A program made the translations under genes and the position numbers. The notes beneath the pieces were generated by a model that saw nothing but the letters and a program-made list of their open reading frames with translations, ran no database searches and was not told where the DNA came from. Below are positions 43,116 to 51,768 of a stretch of DNA of 57,340 nucleotides, piece after piece. Within the stretch, counting starts at the first letter, position 1. The number at the start of each line of letters is the position of its first letter. The stretch is taken from positions 1 to 57,340 of the forward strand of contig NZ_JADDRL010000060.1 in assembly GCF_021538895.1 (NCBI RefSeq), in the 5' to 3' direction. The DNA comes from Streptomyces olivochromogenes (GTDB lineage: Bacteria; Actinomycetota; Actinomycetes; Streptomycetales; Streptomycetaceae).

Positions 43116-43412
43116 CCCTGCCTCCTGTGCCGCGTGCGGCGCTGTGGCCCGCGGTTCCCCACGACCCCTGTGGCAATGCTCACGACGGGGCGCGAACTGC
43201 CCGGCCGGCCCTGCCCGTTGCCCCTCAACCCCCCGTTGACCTGCTGCGACGCGCGCTCCGGCGGCAGCTCGTGGTGGTCGGTCCGCTGGTCTCGTGGTCC
43301 GCCTCGTGGTCCTCCACGATTGCGCACGCCACAGGCACCACAGAAGTGTGGATCGAGCCCTTCCGTCGCCGGTCCGTACCGGGTGGCGGATCCGAGACCA
43401 GGGGAGAATCGG

Positions 43413-44135
43413 TTGCTCAGCTCACCCGGCACAGCAGACGGCGGCACCGACACCATCACCGGTATCACCGGCATCACCACCGGCACCGGCAGCGGCATCA
43501 CCGCCGGCACCCGCACCGGCCGCCGGATACCCGTGGCGGTGACCGCCCCGGACCCGATCTCCCGCGAAGGTGCCGTCAGCCAGCTGCGCAGACGCCCGGA
43601 GATCGAGATCCGCACGGAGTCCGGCCCCGGCACGGTGGCCGTGCTGATCGAGGACACCCTCGACGAGGCGGCGCTCACCCGGGTGCGCCGGCTGGTGCGC
43701 AGCGAGGGCGCCCGCGCCGTGCTGGTCGTGGGCACGATCCGGGAGAACGAACTGCTGGACGTCATCGAGTGCGGGATCGGCGCCATCGTCTGGCGCCGCG
43801 AGGCCACCGCGAACCGGCTGGTGCAGGCGGTCGTCGCCGCCGCGCGCGGGGACGGCGACCTGCCCTCCGACCTGTTGGGCAGGCTCATCAGCCAGGTGGG
43901 CACGCTGCACCGGGGTGCGGCGGGCCGGCCCGGCGCCCCCTCCCTGGGTCTCGCGCAACGGGAGGTGGACGTCCTGCGACTGGTGGCCGAGGGTCTGGAC
44001 ACCGGAGAGATCGCCAGCAAGCTGTCCTACTCCGAACGTACTGTCAAGAACGTCATGCACGGCCTCACCACACGCCTGCACCTGCGCAATCGGGCCCACG
44101 CCGTGGCGTATGCCCTCCGGGAAGGCTACATCTGA
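43413..44135 (+). CDS. atypical LuxR-family regulator at the head of the CIS locus
   Basis: 240 aa with a TTG start: GGGGAGAA lies 5 nt upstream, and the frame farther up reads antisense to the LAL gene. Residues 1-30 are a low-complexity Thr/Ile/Gly tract (ITGITTGTGSGITAGT). Residues 35-150 have a degenerate receiver fold (PVAVTAPDPISREGAVSQLR, VAVLIEDTLDEAAL, ARAVLVVGT, AIVWRREATANRLVQAV): no DD acid pocket and no Lys, so phosphorylation is unlikely. HTH: LGLAQREVDVLRLVAEGLDT, GEIASKLSYSERTVKNVM. Position suggests control of CIS expression. Confidence 0.75.
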   Translation: MLSSPGTADGGTDTITGITGITTGTGSGITAGTRTGRRIPVAVTAPDPISREGAVSQLRRRPEIEIRTESGPGTVAVLIEDTLDEAALTRVRRLVRSEGARAVLVVGTIRENELLDVIECGIGAIVWRREATANRLVQAVVAAARGDGDLPSDLLGRLISQVGTLHRGAAGRPGAPSLGLAQREVDVLRLVAEGLDTGEIASKLSYSERTVKNVMHGLTTRLHLRNRAHAVAYALREGYI

Positions 44136-44285
44136 CCGAACGGGCAATCGAAGGAGGACACGCGGGCAGCACCGCCTGCCCGGCCGTCGGCCCCGGCGCG
44201 CCTGCGGCCGCGGCGGCGGGCGCGGCACGATCGGTGGACAGGGCCCCCAACAGGGCGAACGGCAGGGCGAATCGGGAGCGCGACG

Positions 44286-44960
44286 GTGATCCACGAGGTG
44301 GACGAGGTCCTCAAGGGCCTCCTCGGCGGCGGCGCGCTGGCCGGTTCCGGCATCGACGTCTCCTTCGAGGCCCCCACCCGCGACTGGGCCGCCCGGCGCA
44401 ACGCCCCGGTGATCAACGCCTACTTGTACGACATCCGGGAGGACGTGCACCGGCGCCAGCGCGGGCAGGTGTCCGTGCGCGACGAGCGGGACGTGGTGGT
44501 ACGGCGCCGCCAACCGCCCCGCTGGTTCCGGCTGTCGTACCTGGTGACCGCCTGGACGAAGACACCGCAGGACGAACACCGGCTGCTGTCGGCCGTATTG
44601 GCGACACTCCTGCCCCGCGAGCTGCTGTCCGCCGACGAACTGCCCGGATCGCTGGGAGCGTTGGGTCTGGCGGTGCCGCTGACCGTCGCGGGTGTGCAGA
44701 CCGAGTCCCGCTCCATGGCCGACATCTGGTCCGCCCTGGGCGGCGAGCTCAAGCCCTCCCTGGACCTGGTGGTGACCGCGCCCTTCCCGGCCTTCCCCGA
44801 GTACGACGCCGGTCCGCCGGTCACCGAGGGCGCGGCGGTCCGGGTGCGCGGCCTGGACGGCAACCCGCCCCAGTCCGGGGAACGCGCCCACCGGCCCCGG
44901 CAGGTGGCGGCCGCCCGCGCCGCCCGCGAGGCCGCCGCACCGCACCCGGACAAGCGGTGA
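44286..44960 (+). CDS. DUF4255 (Pvc16-type) CIS protein
   Basis: 224 aa. VIHEVDEVLKGLL, VSFEAPTRDWAAR, NAYLYDIREDVHRRQRG, RWFRLSYLVTAWTKTPQDEH and RLLSAVLATLLP are typical of DUF4255, the conserved cap/terminator-type protein of contractile injection systems such as PVC/AFP, where it caps the tube-sheath end. The C-terminal 40 residues are Arg/Ala-rich and may be disordered. GTG 44286 follows GGGAG. Its stop overlaps the ATPase start (GTGA, 44957-44960). Confidence 0.85.
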   Translation: MIHEVDEVLKGLLGGGALAGSGIDVSFEAPTRDWAARRNAPVINAYLYDIREDVHRRQRGQVSVRDERDVVVRRRQPPRWFRLSYLVTAWTKTPQDEHRLLSAVLATLLPRELLSADELPGSLGALGLAVPLTVAGVQTESRSMADIWSALGGELKPSLDLVVTAPFPAFPEYDAGPPVTEGAAVRVRGLDGNPPQSGERAHRPRQVAAARAAREAAAPHPDKR

Positions 44961-47005
44961 CCGCCCCGTACACGCAGGCGCGACCGGCCGGGACCGTCGA
45001 TCCGGCCGCCGTGCTGCTCGCCCGTCTCACCGCCCTGCGCGAGCGGGTGGCCGCCCTGGTCGACGAGCGCGCCGCCGGCGACCCCACGGCCGACGATCCG
45101 CTGCGCGGCCTCTACCTGCCCCAGGAGGCGGTCCAGCACCTCCTGCGGACGCAGCCGGCCGGCGCCCCCGTCGGCCTGGTGGACCTCGCGGCGCCGGCCG
45201 GACTCGCGGGCACCGACCCCGCCGCTCCCGTTGCCCCCGCGGCCCACGCCGACCGACTGATCGGCCTGTCCTCCCGGATGGGCCTGTCCGAGCTGGACAC
45301 CGCCATCCTGCTCGTCGCCCTCGCGCCCGACCTCGACCGTGCCTTCGAGCCGCTGTACGGCTACCTCAACGACGACGTGAGCAGGCGGCGCGCCACCACG
45401 GGGCTCGCCCTCGACCTGTGCGGGATGCCCGCGCACCTGGCGGCGGCCCGGGCCCGCTTCCACTCCTCGGCGCCGCTGCGCGCGCTCGGGCTGCTGGAGG
45501 TCGAGGAGCCCGAACGGCCCTTCCTGGGGCGCTCGCTGCGGGTGCCCGACCGGCTGGTCGCCCATCTGATCGGCGACGACACCCCGGACGACGTGCTCCA
45601 CGGACATCTGCTCGCGATGCCGGAGCATCTGCCCGCCGCCGCCGACGACGCCTTCGCCCTCCGGCTGGCCGGCCGGCTGACCGCGGGACCGGTCACCGCC
45701 TATCTGCGCGAGCTGCGCGAGGGCGACGGCCCGGCCGCCATCGCGGGCGCCCTGCGCGCGGCCGGCCTCGGGGCGCTGCGCTTCTCCGGTCCCGAGGACC
45801 GCGTCCCGGCCCTGCTGCGCGAGGCGCGGCTCGGCGGCCGGGCGGTCGTCCTGTCGGGTCTGCCGGAACAACCGGGTTCGCTGGTCCAGGCGTTGGCCGC
45901 GGCGACGGACGTCACCGTGCTGCTGACCGACCCGCGCCCCTACGACCCGCACTGGAGCGCCCGCGACCCGCTCGTCCTGGACGCCCCCCGGCGCCGGGCC
46001 GGCGGCACGGCCGCCTGGTCGGCGGCGCTGGGCCCCGACGGCGTCGGATTCGACCTGGCCACGGCAGTGGCGCCGTACCGGCTGGGCGGCGACCGGGTGG
46101 AGCGCGCCGCGCACGCCGCCCACGCACTGGCCGCCTTCGACGGCACCCCGCTCACCGCCGCCCATGTGCGGCTCGCCGCCCGACAGCAGTCGGCCTCCGG
46201 CCTGGAGCGGCACGCCCGCCGGATCCGGCCCGCCGTCACCTGGAACGACCTGGTCCTGCCCGACCGTCCGCTGACCCAGCTGCGCGAACTGGCGCTGCGC
46301 GCCCGCCACCGCGACCGGGTCCTCGGCGACTGGCGGCTCAGCGCGGGCGGCGGCCGGGGCCGGGGCGTGCTCGGGCTGTTCGCCGGCGAGTCCGGCACCG
46401 GCAAGACGCTCTCCGCCGAGGTCGTCGCCGCCGAACTCGGCCTGGACCTGTACGTCGTGCAGCTGTCCTCGGTCGTCGACAAGTACGTCGGCGAGACCGA
46501 GAAGAACCTGGAACGCATCTTCACCGAGGCCGACCGCACCGACGCCGTCCTGCTCTTCGACGAGGCCGACGCGGTCTTCGGCAAGCGCTCGGCGGTCAAG
46601 GACTCCCACGACCGCTACGCCAACATGGAGAGCGCCTATCTGCTCCAGCGGCTGGAGTCCTTCGACGGCATCGCGCTGCTGACCACCAACCTGCGCGCCA
46701 ACATCGACGAGGCGTTCACCCGGCGCCTCGACCTGGTGGTCGACTTCCCGTTCCCGGACGCGGAGCAGCGCCTGGCCCTGTGGCGGCACGGGCTGTCGTC
46801 CGTCCCGTGCGCCGAGGGCGTCGATCCGCGGCCGCCGGCACGGGACTTCGAGCTGGCCGGCGGTTCGATCCGCAGCGCGGTGGTCACCGCCGCCTATCTG
46901 GCCGCCGGACGGGACGGGCCGGTCGGCGACGGCGACCTGCTGGAGGGGGCCCGACGCGAGTACCGCAAGGCGGGCCGCCTGGTCCCGGGCGAGGCCACCT
47001 GGTAG
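44957..47005 (+). CDS. CIS-associated AAA+ ATPase (Pvc15-type)
   Basis: 682 aa. The N-terminal ~430 residues contain the winged or helical regions seen in Pvc15-type ATPases (DRLIGLSSRMGLSELDTAIL, DLDRAFEPLYGYLNDDVSRR). AAA+ core from about 460: LFAGESGTGKTLSAEVVAAE (Walker A), KYVGETEKNLERIF, AVLLFDEADAVFGKRS (Walker B), YLLQRLESFDG, LLTTNLRANIDEAFTRRLD (sensor 1/Arg finger) and VDFPFPDAEQRLALW. In PVC/AFP systems this ATPase acts in assembly or cargo loading. Coupled to DUF4255. It converges on the lectin-domain gene with 19 bp between stops. Confidence 0.9.
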   Translation: MTAPYTQARPAGTVDPAAVLLARLTALRERVAALVDERAAGDPTADDPLRGLYLPQEAVQHLLRTQPAGAPVGLVDLAAPAGLAGTDPAAPVAPAAHADRLIGLSSRMGLSELDTAILLVALAPDLDRAFEPLYGYLNDDVSRRRATTGLALDLCGMPAHLAAARARFHSSAPLRALGLLEVEEPERPFLGRSLRVPDRLVAHLIGDDTPDDVLHGHLLAMPEHLPAAADDAFALRLAGRLTAGPVTAYLRELREGDGPAAIAGALRAAGLGALRFSGPEDRVPALLREARLGGRAVVLSGLPEQPGSLVQALAAATDVTVLLTDPRPYDPHWSARDPLVLDAPRRRAGGTAAWSAALGPDGVGFDLATAVAPYRLGGDRVERAAHAAHALAAFDGTPLTAAHVRLAARQQSASGLERHARRIRPAVTWNDLVLPDRPLTQLRELALRARHRDRVLGDWRLSAGGGRGRGVLGLFAGESGTGKTLSAEVVAAELGLDLYVVQLSSVVDKYVGETEKNLERIFTEADRTDAVLLFDEADAVFGKRSAVKDSHDRYANMESAYLLQRLESFDGIALLTTNLRANIDEAFTRRLDLVVDFPFPDAEQRLALWRHGLSSVPCAEGVDPRPPARDFELAGGSIRSAVVTAAYLAAGRDGPVGDGDLLEGARREYRKAGRLVPGEATW

Positions 47006-47024
47006 TCCCGCCCGGTCACCGGCC

Positions 47025-48422
47025 CTACTGCACCCGCCACTTCTGGTTGGGGGTTCCGGAGCACTGCCACAGCTGGAGCTTCGTGCCGTTCCCGGTGCCG
47101 TTGTCCTTGGCGTCCACGCACTTGTTCGCCTGCGGGTTGACCAGGTCCCCGGCGGGGCTCATCACGAACTGCTGGGCGGGGTTGCCGCTGCACCGGGCCA
47201 GCTGGATGGCGGCGCCGTCGTCCCGGGATCCGTAGGCCACGTCCATGCACAGGCCGAGGGAGCGGACGGTGCCGTCGCCCCGGAAGTCCCACTTCTGGTT
47301 GGCCGATCCGGCGCAGTCCCACAGCTGGAGCTTCGTGCCGTCGCGGCCCCGGCCGTCCTGCGCGTTGGTGACGTCGATGCACCGGTTCGAGCCCTGGCCG
47401 ATGATCAGTTGGCCGGGTACCGGCTTCTTCGTGGGCGCCGGACCCGATCCGCCGGGTTTGCTGCCGCCGGAGCCCGACGACCCCGAGGAGCCGGAGGAAC
47501 CGGACGAACCGCCGGAACCAGAACCGGAGCCGCCCGTGTCGTGCCGCGGCGGCGCGGAGGAGGGCTGGGACGGGGGCAGCGGGTCGGCGGAGGCGTCGGT
47601 CCTCGGTGCGGACGGCGCGGACGCGACCGGGCTGGGCAGCGCGGTGCTGCCGGCCTCCGCGAGCTTCTCCGAGGCGCCGCTGCCGACCGACGGCTTGTAG
47701 GCGATCCAGAACATCACGAACGCGATCGCCAGCGCCGTCACGACGCTCAGCGTGGTCGCCAGCCAGCGCGGCAGGAACCCGCGCTGCACGAACGTACCGT
47801 CGACGCCGAGCGGCACCACCCCCGACCGCTGCACGGTCAGCGAGAACGGCCGCTGCTCCTTCGACCCGAACCAGATCACCTGCCGGGGCCGCAGCGTGGT
47901 GTCGACGAACTCCGCCCGCCCCGGCTCGATCTGCACACTGGCCGGACGGAACTCGTACGACAGGTTGTCGCCCGTGTCGTTGCCGGCCACCGAGGCGGTG
48001 ACCTTGGTGTTGCCCAGGTTGTCGATCGCCAGACGCGGCCGGCCCCGAAAACGCCCCTTCACCGTAGGCGGCACCAACTCCGCCCGCACCTCCGTGAACG
48101 GAGTGATCGTCAGATTCCCCTCCGGCACGGTCACCGCGTCCGGATGCTCGGTCGGCGTGATCCGCACCGCGTACGGATTGGGACCGGCCACCGCGTCCGA
48201 CGTACGCGGCGGCGAGAACGTCAGCTCCACCGTCCCCGTCGTCCCCGGATACAACCGCAACGTCTGCGGCTCCACGGTCGTCCACGGCGCGATCGCACCA
48301 ACAGGCTCGAAACGGTACTCGTCGACGACATCACCGGTGTTGCGCACCCGCAGCCGCACCACCGTGCTGCCGCCCGGGTCCACCGTCGCTGCCGCCGGCT
48401 CCAGAGAAGTCCACAGAGTCAC
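47025..48422 (-). CDS. CIS-locus single-pass membrane protein with ricin-type lectin domain
   Basis: 465 aa. No signal peptide. Residues 1-220 are Ig/NEW3-like beta domains (WTSLEPAAATVDPGGSTVVR, LRVRNTGDVVDEYRFEPVG, YAVRITPTEHPDAVTVPEGN). One TM (about 225-250, RWLATTLSVVTALAIAFVMF). Then a Ser/Gly-rich linker and a C-terminal ricin-type beta-trefoil (about 345-465): SNRCIDVTNAQDG, GTKLQLWDCAGSANQKWDF, CMDVAYGSRDDGA, LQLWQCSGTPNQKWRV. QxW triads are clear. The N-terminus is predicted inside and the lectin outside. Names like hydrolytic protein have been used for relatives, but I see no catalytic site. Confidence 0.75.
   Translation of the reverse strand: MTLWTSLEPAAATVDPGGSTVVRLRVRNTGDVVDEYRFEPVGAIAPWTTVEPQTLRLYPGTTGTVELTFSPPRTSDAVAGPNPYAVRITPTEHPDAVTVPEGNLTITPFTEVRAELVPPTVKGRFRGRPRLAIDNLGNTKVTASVAGNDTGDNLSYEFRPASVQIEPGRAEFVDTTLRPRQVIWFGSKEQRPFSLTVQRSGVVPLGVDGTFVQRGFLPRWLATTLSVVTALAIAFVMFWIAYKPSVGSGASEKLAEAGSTALPSPVASAPSAPRTDASADPLPPSQPSSAPPRHDTGGSGSGSGGSSGSSGSSGSSGSGGSKPGGSGPAPTKKPVPGQLIIGQGSNRCIDVTNAQDGRGRDGTKLQLWDCAGSANQKWDFRGDGTVRSLGLCMDVAYGSRDDGAAIQLARCSGNPAQQFVMSPAGDLVNPQANKCVDAKDNGTGNGTKLQLWQCSGTPNQKWRVQ
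47991..48359. repeat. 369-bp block nearly identical to 49516-49884
   Basis: The two copies, 1525 bp apart in the same orientation, differ at one position I can find (48033, A versus C). Outside the block the two genes differ at many sites. It encodes roughly residues 22-144 of both membrane proteins. Confidence 0.85.
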
Positions 48423-48428
48423 CTGTCG

Positions 48429-48457
48429 ACGCTAAGACCCGGGCGGGGGCGCCGTCA
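48429..48457 (-). promoter_or_regulatory. leaderless promoter of the lectin-domain gene
   Basis: Minus strand: TGACGG (48452-48457), 17 bp, TAGCGT (48429-48434), 6 nt, GTG 48422. No ribosome site. Confidence 0.6.
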
Positions 48458-48549
48458 GGAGGCCTCGGGGCAGCCTCGCTGCCCGAAGGGGTGCTTCCCC
48501 GTGCCCCGGCGGACAGGTGCCCGGCACACGTACCGGTCACGGCCGCCGG

Positions 48550-49947
48550 TCACACCGTGAACCGGACCGCCTCCAGCTGGAGGTTCTGCTCCATGGGGCT
48601 GCCGCCGTAGATCCAGTCGCCGGGCTTGGTGCAGCCCAGGCCCATCCAGCCCCGTTCCTCCACATGGGCGTTCTGGCAGACCGAGCCGTCGGTGGTCTTG
48701 ATGGTGAAGCCCTGCAGGGGCAGCTCGGACTCCTTCGTGCTGCCGAGGTACATGTCGACGCCGTCGGCGGCGCTCGACCAGGGGGTCTTCCAGCCGTCGC
48801 TCTTGTAGGCGCCGTTGCCCGCGGTGCCGCCGGTTCCCGAGACCGCGATGTTCAGCGCCTTGATCGGCAGCTCCTTGCCCGTGGTCCCGGCCTCCGCGCC
48901 GTCGCAGACCGGGTCCTGCCAGCCGTGGTCCGCCACGTAGGCGCGGTAGCAGATGTGGCGTCCGCTGCTGCGGGCGGCGAGCTTCTGCACCGCGTCGGCC
49001 GCGGTCTCCTGCTTCGGCTTCGTCGGCTTCTTGGTCGCGCCGCCACCGCCTCCGCCGCCGCCTCCGGCAGGGATCTGGCTCGGGGCCGCCGCCGGGGGCG
49101 CGGCGGGCTCCTGGCTGGGTGCCTGGGACGGGGTGGTCGCCTTGGGCGTGGGGCTGGGCGGGGCGAGGGTGCTGCCGGCCTGCTCGATCTGCTCCGTCGC
49201 CGAGGTGCGCACCTGCGGCTTGTAGGCGATCCAGATCATCACGAAGGCGATCGTCAGCGCCAAGACCGTCCCGAGGGCGGTGGCCAGCCAGCGCGGCAGG
49301 AACCCGCGCTGCACATAGGTGCCCTCGACCTCCAGGGCCGGTGCCCCCGACCGGCGGACCGCCAGGGTGTACGGCTGCTCCTGCTTGGCCCCGAACCAGA
49401 TGATCCGGCGCGGCCGCAGCGTGGTGTCCGCGAACACCGCCCGTCCCGGATCGATCTGCACGCTGCCCGGCTGGATCTCGTACGAGAGCTGGTCACCGTT
49501 GTCGTTGCCGCTCAGCGAGGCGGTGACCTTGGTGTTGCCCAGGTTGTCGATCGCCAGCCGCGGCCGGCCCCGAAAACGCCCCTTCACCGTAGGCGGCACC
49601 AACTCCGCCCGCACCTCCGTGAACGGAGTGATCGTCAGATTCCCCTCCGGCACGGTCACCGCGTCCGGATGCTCGGTCGGCGTGATCCGCACCGCGTACG
49701 GATTGGGACCGGCCACCGCGTCCGACGTACGCGGCGGCGAGAACGTCAGCTCCACCGTCCCCGTCGTCCCCGGATACAACCGCAACGTCTGCGGCTCCAC
49801 GGTCGTCCACGGCGCGATCGCACCAACAGGCTCGAAACGGTACTCGTCGACGACATCACCGGTGTTGCGCACCCGCAGCCGCACGCGGGTACTGGCACCG
49901 GGGTCCACGGTCGCGGAGGCGGGTTCGAGGGAGGTCCACAGGCTCAC
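48550..49947 (-). CDS. CIS-locus single-pass membrane protein with ChW-like repeats
   Basis: 465 aa, paralogue of the 47025 protein up to residue 250: WTSLEPASATVDPGASTRVR, the shared block, and one TM (RWLATALGTVLALTIAFVMI). The linker is Pro/Ala- and Gly-rich. The outer part (about 325-465) has ChW-like units: CYRAYVADHGWQDPVCDG, AGTTGKELPIKALNIAVSG, NAHVEERGWMGLGC, NLQLEAVRFTV. This G-W plus I-A-L-x-I pattern occurs in wall-associated repeats of Gram-positives. It may bind glycans or proteins at the cell surface; with its cytosolic Ig domains it could tie the CIS to the membrane. Confidence 0.7.
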   Translation of the reverse strand: MSLWTSLEPASATVDPGASTRVRLRVRNTGDVVDEYRFEPVGAIAPWTTVEPQTLRLYPGTTGTVELTFSPPRTSDAVAGPNPYAVRITPTEHPDAVTVPEGNLTITPFTEVRAELVPPTVKGRFRGRPRLAIDNLGNTKVTASLSGNDNGDQLSYEIQPGSVQIDPGRAVFADTTLRPRRIIWFGAKQEQPYTLAVRRSGAPALEVEGTYVQRGFLPRWLATALGTVLALTIAFVMIWIAYKPQVRTSATEQIEQAGSTLAPPSPTPKATTPSQAPSQEPAAPPAAAPSQIPAGGGGGGGGGATKKPTKPKQETAADAVQKLAARSSGRHICYRAYVADHGWQDPVCDGAEAGTTGKELPIKALNIAVSGTGGTAGNGAYKSDGWKTPWSSAADGVDMYLGSTKESELPLQGFTIKTTDGSVCQNAHVEERGWMGLGCTKPGDWIYGGSPMEQNLQLEAVRFTV

Positions 49948-49954
49948 CCCCGCG

Positions 49955-49983
49955 ACGCTACGTCCGGCCCCCGCCGGACGTCA
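49955..49983 (-). promoter_or_regulatory. leaderless promoter with palindromic spacer
   Basis: Minus strand: TGACGT (49978-49983), 17 bp, TAGCGT (49955-49960), 7 nt, GTG 49947. The spacer contains CGTCCGGC-CCCC-GCCGGACG (49961-49980), a perfect 8-bp inverted repeat that would fit a dimeric repressor. Confidence 0.6.
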
Positions 49984-50028
49984 TGAGGCGCAGGGGCAGG
50001 GGGTGTGCCCGAAGGGGCAGGCCTCCCG

Positions 50029-51768
50029 TCACAGGTCCCGGTGGTAGCGGTCGGCCGTGTCCTCGATGAAGTGGTCGAAGGACATGGCCGCGAAGCCCGG
50101 CCACTGGTCGATGGCGAGGATCGGGACGCGTCGCAGCTCGACCAGGACCTGCTTGCGGTCGCCCGTCGGCTCGCCGCCCTCTTCCTCCGGGGCTCCGATG
50201 TCGACCGGCCTCGCCGGGCCTGCCCAGACGGGGTCCCGTCCGTTCATGACCGACCTGACGATGTTCGTGCAGATATTGGCTTCGTCGGCGAGGTCCTCGT
50301 TCAGCGAGCCCATCAGCGCCACCACATCGCGCAGGCCGACCCGGTCGCCGATCACACCGTCCTCGCGCAGGCTCATCCACAGTGCGCCCATGTGGGTCTT
50401 GAGCAGGAGCGGCTGGTCCTTGGGCAGATTGGTGTGGAACAGCACCTCGTGCACGGCGGCCGACGCCATGACCTGGAGCATGCCGCGCACGCTGCCGAGC
50501 TGTTCGGCCGACGGGTCGTCCTGCATGTCGAAGGTCCTGACGAGGTTCCTGGTGCGGATGTGGCGGATCGCCGAGGCGAGCTGGGCGTTCTCGGTCACCT
50601 CCTCCCGGGTCCTCTCGGCCCGCCAGAACATCCGGTTGACGCCGTAGAAGTCCTGGAAGTGCCCCGCGTCGGTGGCCGCCCGTTCATGCATGCGGGGCAG
50701 GGAGTCCAGCGGCACATCGGGGTTCACCTGCGGCTGACCGGTGCCGTCGGGCTTGTACACGGTCACGTAGACGTTGCCGATCTCGAACTCGGGGGCTTCG
50801 TCGGTGCCGTCCTTCTGCAGCTTCCGGGTCCCCGAGTCCAGCGCCTTCGCCACCCGCTCGATCTCGCCCATGGCCCGGGTCAGATCCTGCCTGCTGGCGA
50901 AGGGTTTGGTGACGAACTCCAGGTTCTCGCCGTCCTGGACGACGTACCAGAGGCCGGTCTGCTGGCCGTAGTACCGGGCGCCCAGGTCGTACACCTCGGC
51001 GTCCGAATCGGATTCCGCGTCGCTCGCCGTGACGGCGACCTCGCTGCGCAGCTGCTGGAACTCGAAGCCGATCCTGGCCGGTGTCTCGGCCCGCCGCTGC
51101 ACGAACGCGCCCGCGTCGCCGGCGTGCGTCAGGTCGGCGGAGGCGTGGTCGTGCTCGGTGTCGTGCGGCGCGACCGCCCGCTGCACCGGCGCCGGACCGG
51201 CCATCACCCGGGCGGCGTTGGCCTCGGCGGCGCGCTCGTAGCTGTCGCCCGGGTCGCTGACCCGCAGCCCACCGCCGTTGTCGGCGCCGGCGACCGGACC
51301 CTGGCTCTGCTGGATCACATGGGTGAGCTCGTGGGCCAGGGTGTGCTTGTCCCGGCCGTCCCACACGACGTGGTTGCGGGAGGTGTACGCGCTCGCGCCG
51401 ATCTCGGCGGCCGACCGCTGGGCCACGGCGTCCGTGTGCACCCGTACGGAACTGAAGTCGACGCCGCCGAACCGCGCCGACATCTCGCTCCCCAGCCCCG
51501 TGTCCAGAGGCCGGCCGGACGAGCCGAGCACCTGGTGCACCAGGGAGCTCCGCTGTACGGCGGGCTGCTGCTCGTGTCCGCAGCCGGCGGAGTGCTGGTG
51601 CCGCTCCGCCGTGACGGCGCGCGAGACGGCCGCGTTGCCCGCGAGCCGCTGCAGACCGAGCACCCCGGCCGCCCAGCCGGGCCCTTGGGGCGCGCGGCCC
51701 GTCCATCCGGCGGGCCGGGTCCCCTGGGCCCGGTCGTTCGGTGCGGTGCCCTTGTCCTGCGCGCGCAC
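50029..51768 (-). CDS. DUF4157-containing CIS protein, candidate effector
   Basis: 579 aa, no signal peptide. N-terminal LQRLAGNAAVSR motif (about 39-50), common in eCIS-linked proteins. DUF4157 domain about 75-155: GRPLDTGLGSEMSARFGGVD, FSSVRVHTDAVAQRSAAEIG, ASAYTSRNHVVW, HTLAHELTHVIQQ with HExxH (146-150), a metalloprotease-like site. VQR motifs at 71, 195 and 223. Residues 232-579 form an extra domain: RIGFEFQQL, WYVVQDGENLEFVTKPF, GQPQVNPDVPLDSLPRM, VLVELRRVPILAIDQWPGFA. I do not know its activity. DUF4157 domains are linked to loading cargo into CIS particles, so the C-terminus may be the toxin or enzyme. GTG 51768 follows GGGGAGC. Confidence 0.7.
   Translation of the reverse strand: MRAQDKGTAPNDRAQGTRPAGWTGRAPQGPGWAAGVLGLQRLAGNAAVSRAVTAERHQHSAGCGHEQQPAVQRSSLVHQVLGSSGRPLDTGLGSEMSARFGGVDFSSVRVHTDAVAQRSAAEIGASAYTSRNHVVWDGRDKHTLAHELTHVIQQSQGPVAGADNGGGLRVSDPGDSYERAAEANAARVMAGPAPVQRAVAPHDTEHDHASADLTHAGDAGAFVQRRAETPARIGFEFQQLRSEVAVTASDAESDSDAEVYDLGARYYGQQTGLWYVVQDGENLEFVTKPFASRQDLTRAMGEIERVAKALDSGTRKLQKDGTDEAPEFEIGNVYVTVYKPDGTGQPQVNPDVPLDSLPRMHERAATDAGHFQDFYGVNRMFWRAERTREEVTENAQLASAIRHIRTRNLVRTFDMQDDPSAEQLGSVRGMLQVMASAAVHEVLFHTNLPKDQPLLLKTHMGALWMSLREDGVIGDRVGLRDVVALMGSLNEDLADEANICTNIVRSVMNGRDPVWAGPARPVDIGAPEEEGGEPTGDRKQVLVELRRVPILAIDQWPGFAAMSFDHFIEDTADRYHRDL

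Noticed and set aside
37097..43176. Minus-strand frames of more than 1000 codons across several genes
   Set aside because: They span the antisense or wrong frames of the GT-C-like, Mo-oxidoreductase and LAL genes, all of which have clear motifs in their own frames.
42750..43412. N-terminal extension of the CIS-linked LuxR gene
   Set aside because: The extension is antisense to the LAL gene; a good ribosome site precedes TTG 43413.
44420..46789. 789-codon minus-strand frame opposite the AAA+ ATPase
   Set aside because: Antisense of Walker A/B-bearing coding sequence.
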